Below are positions 7,330 to 16,751 of a stretch of DNA of 55,429 nucleotides, piece by piece. The stretch is taken from contig CANPZM010000004.1 of the NCBI GenBank assembly GCA_947589065.1, positions 1 through 55,429 on the forward strand, written 5' to 3'. A program made the translations under genes and the position numbers. Numbering within the stretch: position 1 is the stretch's first letter; each line of letters opens with the position of its first letter. This DNA is from an uncultured Clostridia bacterium. GTDB taxonomy: Bacteria > Bacillota > Clostridia > TANB77 > CAG-508. Below the pieces are notes generated by a model that was not told where the DNA came from, did no database searches, and saw only the letters and a program-made list of their open reading frames with translations.

Positions 7330-8045
7330 TTTTTCTCCCCTATATCTGCTCTCATTTTGAGCAATATTTTCTTTTCTATTCTTGATACTTGTACTTGGCT
7401 TATACCTAAGTTTTTAGCAATTTCATTTTGAGTTTTATTATAAAAGTATCTTAATAAAATTATATTTCGTTCTTTTTCATTTAGTCTTTTTAATTCATCT
7501 TTTAATATTATTTTATTTATTGTTTTCTCCTCATGACTTTCCACTTTTATTTGATTATATAAAGTATTTTCTTCATTTTCTTTATATATTTCTTCATCCA
7601 TTGACTTTATATTGTTTTCTATTTCCATTGCCATAAGAATATTTTCTTTTGACTCTTTTAATTCTTCTTGCATTAATTCTAAAGTTAATTCTTTTCCTTG
7701 CTTTTCATATTCTTTATTTAACATATTAATTTTAGTATTTAGCTCTTTTAAATTTCTACTTACTTTTACCATTCCGTCATCTCTTAGAAATCTTTTAATT
7801 TCCCCTAATATGTATGGAACAGCAAAAGTAGAAAGTTTAACATCATATTCTTTATCAAATTTTTTTATTGATTTTATTAAACCAATCGCACCTATTTGAA
7901 ACAAATCTTCTGTTTCATATTTTCTATTTTGAAATCTTTTTACTATGCTCCATATTAATCTTGCATTTCTTTCTACAATATCGTTTAGCTTTTCTGTATC
8001 TCCATTTTGTGCTTCTAAGATTTCGTCTATTGTAGTTTCATACAA
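7326..8045 (-). CDS. sigF: RNA polymerase sporulation sigma factor sigma-F
   Basis: A 239-residue sigma-70-family factor, the usual length for SigF. Region 2 is clear (LFQIGAIGLIKSIKKFD and FAVPYILGEIKRFLRDDG), and region 4 ends in a helix-turn-helix (KTQNEIAKNLGISQVQVSRIEK). Sigma-F is the first forespore-specific factor; it is held inactive by SpoIIAB and freed by SpoIIAA. The identity rests mainly on position, as the last gene of an AA-AB-sigF unit. Sigma-G is a close paralogue but is not encoded behind these two regulators. It is separated from spoIIAB by 11 bp. Confidence 0.93.
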   Translation of the reverse strand: MYETTIDEILEAQNGDTEKLNDIVERNARLIWSIVKRFQNRKYETEDLFQIGAIGLIKSIKKFDKEYDVKLSTFAVPYILGEIKRFLRDDGMVKVSRNLKELNTKINMLNKEYEKQGKELTLELMQEELKESKENILMAMEIENNIKSMDEEIYKENEENTLYNQIKVESHEEKTINKIILKDELKRLNEKERNIILLRYFYNKTQNEIAKNLGISQVQVSRIEKKILLKMRADIGEKN

Positions 8046-8056
8046 AATCCTCTCTC

Positions 8057-8521
8057 CTAACTTTCACTTTCTAAATTATTTTCTTCACAATTATGTATTA
8101 TTTTTTTCATTGTTATTTTTGTACCTAAGCCCAAAATTGATTCTATTTTCAATTCATCCATAAAGGTTTCAACAATTGTAAATCCCATACCTGATCTTTC
8201 TAATTCTGCCTTTGTAGTGTATAGTGGCTTTCTTGCCAATTCTATGTCTTCTATGCCTTTCCCTGTATCTGATATTTCTATTGTTATGCTATTATCTTCT
8301 ATCATGCTATGTATTTTTATTATTTCATCACTTGTGTCATATGCATGAATTATAGAATTAGTAACTATCTCAGATACTGCAGTCTTTATATCTGACAGTT
8401 CTTCTATTGTTGGATCTAATTGTGATGCGAAAGCTGAAACTGTTATTCTAGCAAATGCCTCATTTGACGATTTACTCATTATTTCTAGTTTCATCTCATT
8501 ATCATACTTTTTTTTATTCAT
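8057..8521 (-). CDS. spoIIAB: Anti-sigma-F factor and protein kinase SpoIIAB
   Basis: A 154-residue GHKL-type kinase. The N-box [11 protein letters not shown] binds Mg-ATP, the G1 box is DTGKGI, and the lid and G2 region is SGMGFT. SpoIIAB binds sigma-F before septation and also phosphorylates SpoIIAA on a serine. The start lies 8 bp inside the spoIIAA end, giving a coupled stoichiometry. The C-terminus (about 12 acidic residues after IIHNCEENN) is slightly longer than usual. No catalytic residue appears to be missing. Confidence 0.93.
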   Translation of the reverse strand: MNKKKYDNEMKLEIMSKSSNEAFARITVSAFASQLDPTIEELSDIKTAVSEIVTNSIIHAYDTSDEIIKIHSMIEDNSITIEISDTGKGIEDIELARKPLYTTKAELERSGMGFTIVETFMDELKIESILGLGTKITMKKIIHNCEENNLESES

Positions 8522-8837
8522 TGCATTCCTCCTCTATGATTGGAATTATTTTTAAAATTCCTGTCATCTCAAAAATTTTTTTGATATTTTCTTTGACATT
8601 TATCATTTCTAATTTTGCTCCAATCATTGATGCTGTTTTATACCTTCCTATTACCATTCCGATTCCGGCACTATCCATAAAAAAAACATTATTAAAATCA
8701 AGTATAACTTTTTTAGGATTACGTCTTTGAATTTCATAATCTGCTACCCTCCTTAAACTTTCTGCTCTATGATGATCTATTTCATCATCAATTTTTAATT
8801 TTAAGAGCTTGTCCTTTTCATTAAAATCAATTTTCAT
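8514..8837 (-). CDS. spoIIAA: Anti-anti-sigma factor SpoIIAA
   Basis: A 107-residue STAS-domain protein. The start at 8837 follows a good AAGGAG and gives the normal family length; a longer in-frame extension would run through the promoter. The phosphorylated serine is S56 in FMDSAGIGM. Unphosphorylated SpoIIAA captures SpoIIAB and releases sigma-F after SpoIIE acts. It is the first gene of the operon, directly downstream of the Spo0A/sigma-H control region. Confidence 0.93.
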   Translation of the reverse strand: MKIDFNEKDKLLKLKIDDEIDHHRAESLRRVADYEIQRRNPKKVILDFNNVFFMDSAGIGMVIGRYKTASMIGAKLEMINVKENIKKIFEMTGILKIIPIIEEECNE

Positions 8838-8867
8838 ATATGACTCCTTAAGAATTTTATACATTTT

Positions 8868-8931
8868 ATATTCTACTTTTTCCATTTTTTTCCTTTGGCG
8901 AATTTTGTAATCTTTTAGCCATTTTTCGACA
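8868..8931 (-). promoter_or_regulatory. spoIIA control region: sigma-H-like promoter and two Spo0A boxes
   Basis: Minus-strand AAAGGAAAA (8896-8888), 11 nt, GTAGAATAT (8876-8868) fits the sigma-H consensus RnAGGAwWW / RnnGAATww. Upstream are TGTCGAA (minus strand, 8931-8925) and TGGCGAA (plus strand, 8896-8902), both matching the Spo0A box TGNCGAA. The second box touches the -35. This is the architecture known for spoIIA in B. subtilis. Confidence 0.75.
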
Positions 8932-8937
8932 AATATG

Positions 8938-8979
8938 AAAAAAAACTCAATCAAGTTTTGTTCTTAATTGAGTTTTTTA
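8938..8979 (-). terminator. Terminator of valS
   Basis: AAAAAACTCAAT and ATTGAGTTTTTT form a 12-bp stem with T-tracts on both strands. It separates valS from the spoIIA promoter. There is no palindrome next to it. Confidence 0.8.
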
Positions 8980-8992
8980 TTTTTAAAATTTA

Positions 8993-11647
8993 TTAAATTT
9001 TCTCTAATTTTTGTTTTACGCTTTCAAGTAATTCTTTGTAATTTGCCAATTTTTCTTTTTCTTCATTTATTTTGCTTTCCGGTGCTTTACTTATAAATCC
9101 TGGATTTGATAATATTTTTTCTCCTCTTGCTACTTCTGATTCTAATTTCTTCTTTTCTTCTTCTAATCTTTTTCTTTCTTCTGCAATATCTACTAATTCT
9201 TCAAATGGTATATGTACTTCCATATTTGGAGACAATATTGCAACTGCGTTTTCTGGTATATTATCACTATTTTCTTGAATTTTTATTTCATTTGCAAATC
9301 CTAATTTTTCTAGGAATGTTCTTGATTTTTCAATTTCTGATTGTGCAGTTTTAGTCACAAAAATCAATTTTGTTTTTTTACTTGGATGTACATTCATTTT
9401 ACTTCTAATGTTTCGTATTTCAACTATTACATTCATTATTTCTGATGTCATTTCTTCTTCTTTTTCAAATCTTAGTTTCTCATTATATTCTGGCCATTGA
9501 CTCATCATTATGCTTTCTTCTTTGTGATACAATTTTGAATAAATTTCTTCTGTTATGAATGGCATAAATGGATGTAATAATTTTAATGATGTGCAGAGTG
9601 TATAGTTTAATATATATTGAACTGTATATCTTGTTTCATCTTCTTTATTATATAAACGTGGTTTTACTATTTCTATATACCAATCGCAGAAGTCATTTTT
9701 TATGAAATCATATACTTTTTGAATGGCAACTCCTAAATCATAATTGTCTATATTAATTGATACTTCTTTAATTAGTGTGTTTAGTTTTGATATTATCCAT
9801 TTATCAACATCTATCATGTTGTTAAGGTCTAATTCTTCTATTGAATTTTCTTTAAATTGATTTATATCTTCTAATTGCATTAAAACAAATTTAGATGCAT
9901 TCCATAATTTATTTGCAAAATTACTTGCTGATTCTACTTTTTCATCACTATATCTTATATCATTTCCTGGTGTCGTTCCTAAAATTAATGACATTCTTAA
10001 ACTATCTGTTCCATATTTTTCTATAACATCTAATGGGTCAACACCATTTCCTAATGTTTTTGACATTTTTCTTCCAATATTATCTCTTACTATTCCATGA
10101 ACTAATACATCTTTGAATGGAACTTCATCTGTCAATTCTAATCCTTGTGTCATCATTCTTGAAATCCAGAATGTTATAATATCAAATCCTGTTACTAGTG
10201 TTTGAGTTGGGTAGAAATCTTTATAGTCTTCATTTTCTTTATTAGGCCATCCAAGTGTTGAAAATGGCCATAATGCTGAACTAAACCATGTGTCTAAGGT
10301 ATCTTCATCTTGAACTAAATTAGTGCTTCCACATTTACTACATTTTTCAGGCATTTTTTTAGCAACATTTATGTTTCCACATTCATTGCAGTAATATGCT
10401 GGTATTCTATGTCCCCACCATAGTTGACGAGATATGCACCAATCTTGAATATTATCTAACCAATTAAAATATTGTTTTTCATATCTTTGTGGAATAAATC
10501 TTGTTTCTCCATTTCTTACACTATCTGCTGCTCTTTTTGCTAAGTCTTTCATATTAACAAACCATTGTGTAGAAATCTTAGGTTCTATTGTATTTTTACA
10601 TCTTTCACATTTTGCTACATTATGCATATATTCTTCTGTTTTTACTAGTGCTCCTATTTCTTCAAGTTTTTCTACAATCTTTTTCCTAGCATCTAATAAA
10701 TCCATACCTTCATATTCTGGTACTAGTCCACCCATTTTAAAGTTTTCGTCAAATACTTCAATTATATCTAAGTTGTGTTTTAATCCTGCTTGATAGTCAT
10801 TCATATCATGTGCTGGTGTTATCTTTACACAACCTGTTCCAAATTCTTTTTCAACAAATTCGTCTGCAATTATTGGAATTTCTTTATTCATAATAGGTAA
10901 AATACAAGTTTTTCCTACTAAGTCTTTATATCTTTTATCGTCTGGATGTACTGCAACTGCTGTATCTCCGAGCATAGTTTCTGGTCTTGTTGTTGCTACT
11001 ATAATATACTGGTCTTCTGTTCCTGTTATTTTATATCTTATATGCCATAAATGTGATTTTTCTTCTTTATACTCTACTTCTGCATCAGAAATTGATGTAT
11101 TACAACTTGTACACCAATTTACCATTCTTTTGCCTTTATATATTAAACCTTTTTCATATAGTCTAGTGAATTGTTCTAATACACTATCTGACATTCCATC
11201 ATCAAGAGTGAATCTGTTTCTCTCCCAATCACAAGAACATCCTAATTTTCTTTGTTGTTCTTGTATTATTCCTCCATATTCTCTAGTCCAATTCCATGCT
11301 TCTTCTAAGAACTTATCTCTTCCTAAATCTTTTTTTGATTTTCCTTCTGATTTTAGTTTCTGCACAACTTTCATTTCTGTAGATATTGCTGCATGGTCTG
11401 AACCTGGAAGCCAAAGAGTTCTATAGCCTTTCATTCTTTTATATCTTATTAATATATCTTGCAAAGTGTCATCTAAAGCATGTCCCATATGCAATTTTCC
11501 TGTTACATTTGGTGGTGGCATCATTATGCAATATGTTTCTTTAGTTTTGTCATTTGATGGTTTAAAATATCCATTCTTTTCCCAATTTTGATAAATTCTT
11601 TCTTCAAAGTCTTTTGGATTTAATTTGTCACTTAATTTATGTTCCAT
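8993..11647 (-). CDS. valS: Valyl-tRNA synthetase
   Basis: An 884-residue class I synthetase that charges tRNA-Val in the cytoplasm. The ATG at 11647 follows AAGGAGG and gives the family length and N-terminus (LSDKLNPKDFEERIYQNW). The HIGH motif is HMGH in PPPNVTGKLHMGH, and the KMSKS motif is KMSKTLGN. The editing domain (TTRPETMLGDTA) and the zinc cysteines (CNECG, CSKCG) are present, and the C-terminus ends in the coiled-coil tRNA-binding arm (EERKRLEEEKKKLE). There is no T-box leader, since the gap to the upstream gene is only 25 bp. Confidence 0.97.
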   Translation of the reverse strand: MEHKLSDKLNPKDFEERIYQNWEKNGYFKPSNDKTKETYCIMMPPPNVTGKLHMGHALDDTLQDILIRYKRMKGYRTLWLPGSDHAAISTEMKVVQKLKSEGKSKKDLGRDKFLEEAWNWTREYGGIIQEQQRKLGCSCDWERNRFTLDDGMSDSVLEQFTRLYEKGLIYKGKRMVNWCTSCNTSISDAEVEYKEEKSHLWHIRYKITGTEDQYIIVATTRPETMLGDTAVAVHPDDKRYKDLVGKTCILPIMNKEIPIIADEFVEKEFGTGCVKITPAHDMNDYQAGLKHNLDIIEVFDENFKMGGLVPEYEGMDLLDARKKIVEKLEEIGALVKTEEYMHNVAKCERCKNTIEPKISTQWFVNMKDLAKRAADSVRNGETRFIPQRYEKQYFNWLDNIQDWCISRQLWWGHRIPAYYCNECGNINVAKKMPEKCSKCGSTNLVQDEDTLDTWFSSALWPFSTLGWPNKENEDYKDFYPTQTLVTGFDIITFWISRMMTQGLELTDEVPFKDVLVHGIVRDNIGRKMSKTLGNGVDPLDVIEKYGTDSLRMSLILGTTPGNDIRYSDEKVESASNFANKLWNASKFVLMQLEDINQFKENSIEELDLNNMIDVDKWIISKLNTLIKEVSINIDNYDLGVAIQKVYDFIKNDFCDWYIEIVKPRLYNKEDETRYTVQYILNYTLCTSLKLLHPFMPFITEEIYSKLYHKEESIMMSQWPEYNEKLRFEKEEEMTSEIMNVIVEIRNIRSKMNVHPSKKTKLIFVTKTAQSEIEKSRTFLEKLGFANEIKIQENSDNIPENAVAILSPNMEVHIPFEELVDIAEERKRLEEEKKKLESEVARGEKILSNPGFISKAPESKINEEKEKLANYKELLESVKQKLEKI

Positions 11648-11672
11648 GTCTTCCTCCTTATATGCTTTTTGT

Positions 11673-12353
11673 CTACCATCTTTTTCCGTCATATAAAATG
11701 TATGAAGGATCGTAGTTCCAAAGTCTTTCATTATTTTCTAATTCTTGTTGTCTATTTTTTAATGCTTCCTGTTGTAATTTTTTTAATTGTTCTTCCTTTG
11801 TTTCTTCTTGCTTATTTTCTGGTTTGTTTTCTGGTTCATTTTGATTACTTGGTGTATTATTTGTATTTTCTAACTCATTTAGCTTTTTGTCAATATCTTG
11901 TTTTAATTTTTCTGCATCTTTACTGTGTCCATTATTATCATTTTCATTTGCACAGCCTTTTTCACATAAAGTATATCGTGCAGATTTTAAAGTTTCAATA
12001 TTTTTCTTTTTATGTTCTTCATCATCTTTTTCTAACATTGCTATTTTAGATAAAGCTATATTTATTCTTATTTTACATTCTTTCTTCTCTGGTGGATATA
12101 AATTTAAAGATTTATTATATTCTTCTATTGCTTCATTATATTTTCCATTTTTATATAATATATTGCCTTTATTATAATGAACTATGTATGGTTGCTCTAT
12201 ATTTAAAAATTCACTAATTGCTAAATCTTCTTCATTATATTTTTTATTATTATAATTATTTATGAAATTTTTATTTAATGCAAATGTTATACTAAATTTT
12301 AGCAATATTATTGCAAGTAAAATTTCTATTATTACCAGTATTTTTACTTTCAT
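11673..12353 (-). CDS. Membrane-anchored TPR protein of the MoxR/vWA operon
   Basis: A 226-residue protein with one N-terminal membrane helix, about two tetratricopeptide repeats (VHYNKGNILYKNGKYNEAIEEYNKSL), and a long Asn/Glu/Gln/Lys-rich coiled C-terminal tail ending SYILYDGKRW. The ATG at 12353 is preferred to an upstream TTG because AAAGG lies just upstream. It is the last gene after the two von Willebrand proteins, the place held by the TPR protein BatC in 'Bat' operons of other bacteria. Its role is unproven; a scaffold for the vWA proteins outside the membrane is likely. Confidence 0.7.
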   Translation of the reverse strand: MKVKILVIIEILLAIILLKFSITFALNKNFINNYNNKKYNEEDLAISEFLNIEQPYIVHYNKGNILYKNGKYNEAIEEYNKSLNLYPPEKKECKIRINIALSKIAMLEKDDEEHKKKNIETLKSARYTLCEKGCANENDNNGHSKDAEKLKQDIDKKLNELENTNNTPSNQNEPENKPENKQEETKEEQLKKLQQEALKNRQQELENNERLWNYDPSYILYDGKRW

Positions 12354-12382
12354 TTTTTTACCTTTCAAGAGTATAATTTATT

Positions 12383-13333
12383 TTATTGTTGTTGTATATG
12401 TAATTTTTTAGAATAATCTATAAATTCATAAATTAATAATCCAGCAAGTGGAATTACAAAAATAAAATATGTATCATTATATAAAGATTTATCTGTGTTA
12501 TCTAAACTTTGAATTTCTTTATTCTTTATTTCTTTTATTTTTGAGTTTATATTTTCTTTTTTCTCCATATGTATATATTCTATATCCATGTCCTTAGCAA
12601 TTTTTTTTAGATTGTTTTCATCAATTTTTGAGATTGCATTTTTATTTATGTCTTCGTTATCTTTTATATATTCTTCTGTTTCGTACAAAGGATCTTTGAC
12701 TTTCATGTATCCTCCTGCGCTGGTTCCATATCCTAAAACAGCTCCATTGACAATATACTTTTTTATACTAGAAAATGATTTTAAAGTTTCATCATTAGTT
12801 ATTTCACCATCACTAATAAAAAAAACTATGCTGTTTCTATCCTTTTTTTCGTCTGCCCTTTTTAAAGAATCTTCTAAATCCTCTAATGCTGTATTCATTG
12901 AGCTTCCCATTGCATATGATTTATCCATAGCATACATTGAATCTATAGCTCCAATTGTTATATTTTGGTCTTTTGTTAAAGGTGTTACAATTTTAGATGA
13001 ATTATCAAAAGTTATTACTGAAAAATTGGAACCAGATAGTTCATTTATAATATATTTGCAATCTTCTTTTACAGCATCTAGTCTTGTTTCTGAATTTTTG
13101 TAGTCCTCTGCCATCATACTTATAGTATTATCTATAACAAATAAGATATCTAAATTAGTTTCCATTACTTTCCCATTCTTATTTGGATACATTATTCTTA
13201 AATTAATTATAAATAATAATATTACAATAATTATTTGTCTAAAATATTTTTTTATGTTTTTACTCTTTAATATTATAAATATTAAACAAATTATTACCAT
13301 TAACCAGATTGGTATAATTGGAGAAATTATCAT
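12383..13333 (-). CDS. von Willebrand factor A domain membrane protein (BatB-like)
   Basis: A 316-residue protein with two N-terminal membrane helices, a vWA domain (about 60-245), and a C-terminal membrane helix. The metal-ion site is DNTIS, with threonine where DxSxS has serine, and the distal ISDGE is present. The ATG at 13333 is chosen over a TTG at 13354 because AAAGGA sits 10 nt upstream. It is the second of two adjacent vWA genes, 59 bp after the first. Proteins of this type work with MoxR ATPases in maturation or stress resistance of envelope complexes; the client here is unknown. Confidence 0.78.
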   Translation of the reverse strand: MIISPIIPIWLMVIICLIFIILKSKNIKKYFRQIIIVILLFIINLRIMYPNKNGKVMETNLDILFVIDNTISMMAEDYKNSETRLDAVKEDCKYIINELSGSNFSVITFDNSSKIVTPLTKDQNITIGAIDSMYAMDKSYAMGSSMNTALEDLEDSLKRADEKKDRNSIVFFISDGEITNDETLKSFSSIKKYIVNGAVLGYGTSAGGYMKVKDPLYETEEYIKDNEDINKNAISKIDENNLKKIAKDMDIEYIHMEKKENINSKIKEIKNKEIQSLDNTDKSLYNDTYFIFVIPLAGLLIYEFIDYSKKLHIQQQ

Positions 13334-13392
13334 TATTATGGTTCCTTTCGGCAATTAATATTTCGCATATATGCTTATTTATTTTTCATACA

Positions 13393-14397
13393 TTAAATTT
13401 TTAATTTTTTATTTAATAAAAATATAACTCCTATAGAAGTTATTAAAATAACAAAAGGAATTGCTGGTTTGTCAATTAACCTTGTTTCTTTTGTTCCTTT
13501 TAATTCACTTTTAGTAGTTTCTTGTATTTCTTTTACTACTTGTGAAACTGGCTCTTCATCTTCTTTATATAATTTTCCGCCAGAAATATTTACTGCGCTT
13601 TCTAATTCTTGCTTATCTTCTGGTTGAGTTATTTTTGGACATATTCCATATACTTTTATATTTTTTTCTTTTGCGATTTTTCCAGCTTCTTCTAATGTCA
13701 CAATTGGTCCATTTGTGCTTGCATCATCATTGTCGGTTGCAAAAAGTATAATCCTTGTTCTATTTTTTTCTGTGTCTGGGAAACTATATATACATGATGC
13801 TAATCCGTCTCCAATTATCGAACTTCCTCTACTTTCATTTCCAACTAAAGTCCCCGCTTCAGAATATTTTTGTAAGTAATTCGAATTTTCCATATTTATA
13901 TCATTATATGCATCTAAAGATTGTTTCAACTTGTCTAATGTTTCTAATACATATTCATAGTCTTCAGTTAATGGTATTAATAAGTTTGATGATGTATTAA
14001 AAATTGATACTCCAAATCTTTCTCCTTTTAATTGTTTAACTGTTTCTTTTAATTCATTTACTATATCTGCATCTAATTCTGCTACTGACCCTGATACATC
14101 TAAACATAAAAAAATATCTCTATTATATTGTATATTTTCCGAACTTTCTACCTTTACCGGTCTAGCAATTAAGATTAGAGATAATATAATACTTATTATG
14201 CAAAACATCTTTATACTAGTTGCCAAAAATTTATATTTTTTCATTATTTTTTTATAATATGGTAAATTTTGAGTATATTTAGTATTGGCTATTTTTTTCC
14301 CTGATTTATATTTACTTTTTTGTTTAAATCTTATCAGAAGTAGTATTAATGAAAGTGGTATTCCTATATATATCACAAATTGATATTTTAAGCCCAT
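13393..14397 (-). CDS. von Willebrand factor A domain membrane protein (BatA-like)
   Basis: A 334-residue protein with two helices at the N-terminus, a central vWA domain with the intact metal-ion site DVSGS (about residue 98) and ATDNDD as a later metal loop, and a C-terminal membrane helix ending in LLNKKLKI. The start overlaps the end of the preceding gene by 10 bp. Unlike its downstream neighbour it keeps the canonical DxSxS, so this copy is the more likely metal-dependent ligand binder of the pair. Confidence 0.8.
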   Translation of the reverse strand: MGLKYQFVIYIGIPLSLILLLIRFKQKSKYKSGKKIANTKYTQNLPYYKKIMKKYKFLATSIKMFCIISIILSLILIARPVKVESSENIQYNRDIFLCLDVSGSVAELDADIVNELKETVKQLKGERFGVSIFNTSSNLLIPLTEDYEYVLETLDKLKQSLDAYNDINMENSNYLQKYSEAGTLVGNESRGSSIIGDGLASCIYSFPDTEKNRTRIILFATDNDDASTNGPIVTLEEAGKIAKEKNIKVYGICPKITQPEDKQELESAVNISGGKLYKEDEEPVSQVVKEIQETTKSELKGTKETRLIDKPAIPFVILITSIGVIFLLNKKLKI

Positions 14398-14855
14398 TTT
14401 TCAATTACCTTTCTAGTTTTTTCTAGTGATTCTTGTATATTTCCATATGACATTTTAGCAAATTCTGGTGCATAATATTCTTGTATTAATTCATATAGTA
14501 TTGGAAAATTTAATTTTTCTATATCTTTTAAAGTGCAATTTTGCACTTTTATATTTGTAACTTCATATACAAAATAACGTATAACACTACTTAATCCTTG
14601 GTATGCTGTTCTAACACTAATTTTTTGTTCTTTTAATTTTTGCTCAATATAATTAATCTTTTTTATATATTTCTGTTTTATTGCATTCAAATTTTTAGGT
14701 GGTGTTTCTATTATTTCTATTGTTTTATTCTCATTCTTTTTATGTATTTTTATAATAATTATATAAACCATATTAATTATTACTAGTATTGATAGTATTA
14801 TTATCGGATATATTGAATATGAAAATGGTTCTTGTAAATTAACGGATGTTAGCAT
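14388..14855 (-). CDS. Small membrane protein of MoxR operons (DUF4381-like)
   Basis: A 155-residue protein with a single N-terminal membrane helix (about 15-35) and a cytoplasmic helical domain (NAIKQKYIKKINYIEQKL, then YQGLSSVIRYFVYEVTNI). Length, topology and its place between DUF58 and vWA genes match DUF4381 proteins, but I cannot confirm the family by search. The start lies 17 bp inside the DUF58 gene, a sign of coupled translation. Confidence 0.6.
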   Translation of the reverse strand: MLTSVNLQEPFSYSIYPIIILSILVIINMVYIIIIKIHKKNENKTIEIIETPPKNLNAIKQKYIKKINYIEQKLKEQKISVRTAYQGLSSVIRYFVYEVTNIKVQNCTLKDIEKLNFPILYELIQEYYAPEFAKMSYGNIQESLEKTRKVIEKWA

Positions 14856-15714
14856 TTTTGTGCCTTTCTAATAATTCTATTATTTTTTGTACTATTTCTG
14901 CATTATTATCAATTGTTGTTGTTGATATTCTATGTCTTTCTAATATTTTTTTCTTTTTATTGTATATTTCTGTTTTGTTTTTTTCTTCTAATTCATGAAG
15001 CTTTTTGTCTTCTAAAAATATACTTGGAATATATCCTTCGGCTTCAATATCAAATGCGTTTTCTCCAGTCATATCTGCATCGCTAATATTAATAAGCATT
15101 ACATCATGCATTCCAGATAGTCTTTTAATTTCTTTTTCTTTTATGTTGTCCATTCCTTCTAAATCTGTAATTATAAAAATTATCATTCTTCTTTTTATAT
15201 TTTTATAAACATACTCTAAAGTTTCTTCTAAATTTGATGGGCTTTCTTTTTGAATGTCACTATCATATTGAGATAATATTTTTTCTATATTAAAAATACC
15301 TTCTTTGAAAGGAAAATAAGATACATTATCATTTTGATTGTAAATTGCACCTACATAATCTCCGTTTTGGTTAGCTAAGTAAGCAATTGTACCTCCTGCA
15401 ATTATTGCAACATCTTTTTTTACTTCGTTCTTTTTTGTGTCTGCTAGCATTTTTTTCCCTGCATCAAAGATTAACATTATATTATGCTTTTTTTCTGCAA
15501 TATATTGCTTAATTAAAAGGTTCCCGCTTCTAGCTGAAGCTTTCCAATCGATATCTTTTATATTATCTCCAATAACATATTCTCTAAGATCTTCAAAATT
15601 CATACTTCTGCCTTTATAAATTGATTTATATGCTCCATCTAGTATATTGGCAGTTTTCTTACTTGCATATATTGATATGTTAGCTTTTATTTTTTTTATA
15701 TAATTCATAATCAT
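14839..15714 (-). CDS. DUF58 domain protein
   Basis: A 291-residue protein. The DUF58 signature is clear: GRSMNFEDLREYVIGDNIKDIDW then KASARSGNLLIKQY, followed by a vWA-like fold (IMLIFDAGKKM...IIFIITDLEG). DUF58 proteins nearly always sit behind MoxR ATPases and are thought to be part of the same chaperone module. No membrane helix is predicted, unlike many DUF58 proteins with two N-terminal helices. It is coupled to moxR by an ATGA overlap. Confidence 0.88.
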   Translation of the reverse strand: MIMNYIKKIKANISIYASKKTANILDGAYKSIYKGRSMNFEDLREYVIGDNIKDIDWKASARSGNLLIKQYIAEKKHNIMLIFDAGKKMLADTKKNEVKKDVAIIAGGTIAYLANQNGDYVGAIYNQNDNVSYFPFKEGIFNIEKILSQYDSDIQKESPSNLEETLEYVYKNIKRRMIIFIITDLEGMDNIKEKEIKRLSGMHDVMLINISDADMTGENAFDIEAEGYIPSIFLEDKKLHELEEKNKTEIYNKKKKILERHRISTTTIDNNAEIVQKIIELLERHKNANIR

Positions 15715-16706
15715 GGCGTTTTTACCGCCCCCATTATTTGATCTATTATAGTTTCAACACTAATATTATCAGCTATTGCTGCATAATTTAGTTCTATTCT
15801 ATGTCTAAGTATGCTATATGATAATGACTTTACGTCTTCTGGTATTACATATGTTCTTCCTCTAATTAAAGCTAAAGCTTTTGAACATTGCATAAAAGCT
15901 ATTGCACCTCTAGAACTTGAGCCCATTGTTACATATTTTGAATAATCTTTAGAAATTAGTTTAGTTGTATTTCTCGTTGCATTAATAATATCAACGATAT
16001 ATCTTTTTACTGAATTATCTATGTAAACTTTTTTAGCTACATTTTGTAAAAATGTTACATCCTGTAAATTTAATATTGGTTCATTTTTTATAAAAGTATC
16101 ATTTTCTATTCTATTTAAAATTTCTAATTCTTCATCTGGATTTGGATAGGTTAGTTTTTCTTTTATCAAAAATCTGTCTAATTGTGCTTCTGATAATAAA
16201 TATGTTCCTTCTTGCTCAATTGGGTTTTGTGTTGCTATTACAATAAATACCTCTGGCATTTTATATATTGTGCCTCCAATGCTTGTCTGATGCTCTTGCA
16301 TAGCTTCTAACATTGCACTTTGAGTTTTTGCACTAGATCTATTTATTTCGTCTAGCAATACAAAATTTGCATATACAGGTCCTAATTTTGTATCAAATTC
16401 ATTTGTGGAATAATTAAAAGTTTGTGTTCCAATGATATCACTTGGTAATAAGTCTGGTGTGCATTGTATTCTTGAAAATTTTCCAGCTACTGCATCTGTT
16501 ATAATCTTTGCCGCAGTTGTTTTAGCAAGACCTGGAACTGATTCTAATAATATGTGTCCATTTGCAATCATCGATATTATCAGTGATAATCCTAAATTCT
16601 TTTGTCCAACAATTTTATCACTATAATATTTCCATAACTTTCTTATAATTTCTATACTTTTATTTATTTCTTCTTTAGATATATTTAAATTTTCTTCTGT
16701 ATTCAT
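15711..16706 (-). CDS. MoxR-family AAA+ ATPase
   Basis: A 331-residue cytoplasmic ATPase, first gene of the operon. Walker A is VPGLAKTT, Walker B is VLLDEINRSS, and sensor 1 is IATQNPIEQEGTYLLSEAQLDRF, which is diagnostic for MoxR. The lid domain holds YVTMGSSSRGAIA. MoxR proteins use ATP to remodel partners that carry vWA domains; here two such partners are encoded downstream. CGGAGG lies 10 nt before the ATG. Confidence 0.92.
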   Translation of the reverse strand: MNTEENLNISKEEINKSIEIIRKLWKYYSDKIVGQKNLGLSLIISMIANGHILLESVPGLAKTTAAKIITDAVAGKFSRIQCTPDLLPSDIIGTQTFNYSTNEFDTKLGPVYANFVLLDEINRSSAKTQSAMLEAMQEHQTSIGGTIYKMPEVFIVIATQNPIEQEGTYLLSEAQLDRFLIKEKLTYPNPDEELEILNRIENDTFIKNEPILNLQDVTFLQNVAKKVYIDNSVKRYIVDIINATRNTTKLISKDYSKYVTMGSSSRGAIAFMQCSKALALIRGRTYVIPEDVKSLSYSILRHRIELNYAAIADNISVETIIDQIMGAVKTP

Positions 16707-16751
16707 TTCAATTTATCCTCCGTTTTTTGGAATTACAAGTATTTTACGTTT

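Noticed and set aside
8455..8730. 91-codon plus-strand frame in the spoIIA operon
   Set aside because: Antisense shadow of spoIIAB and spoIIAA, both of which have full conserved motifs.
11640..11672. T-box leader in front of valS
   Set aside because: Only 25 bp separate valS from the upstream gene and no T-box sequence is present.
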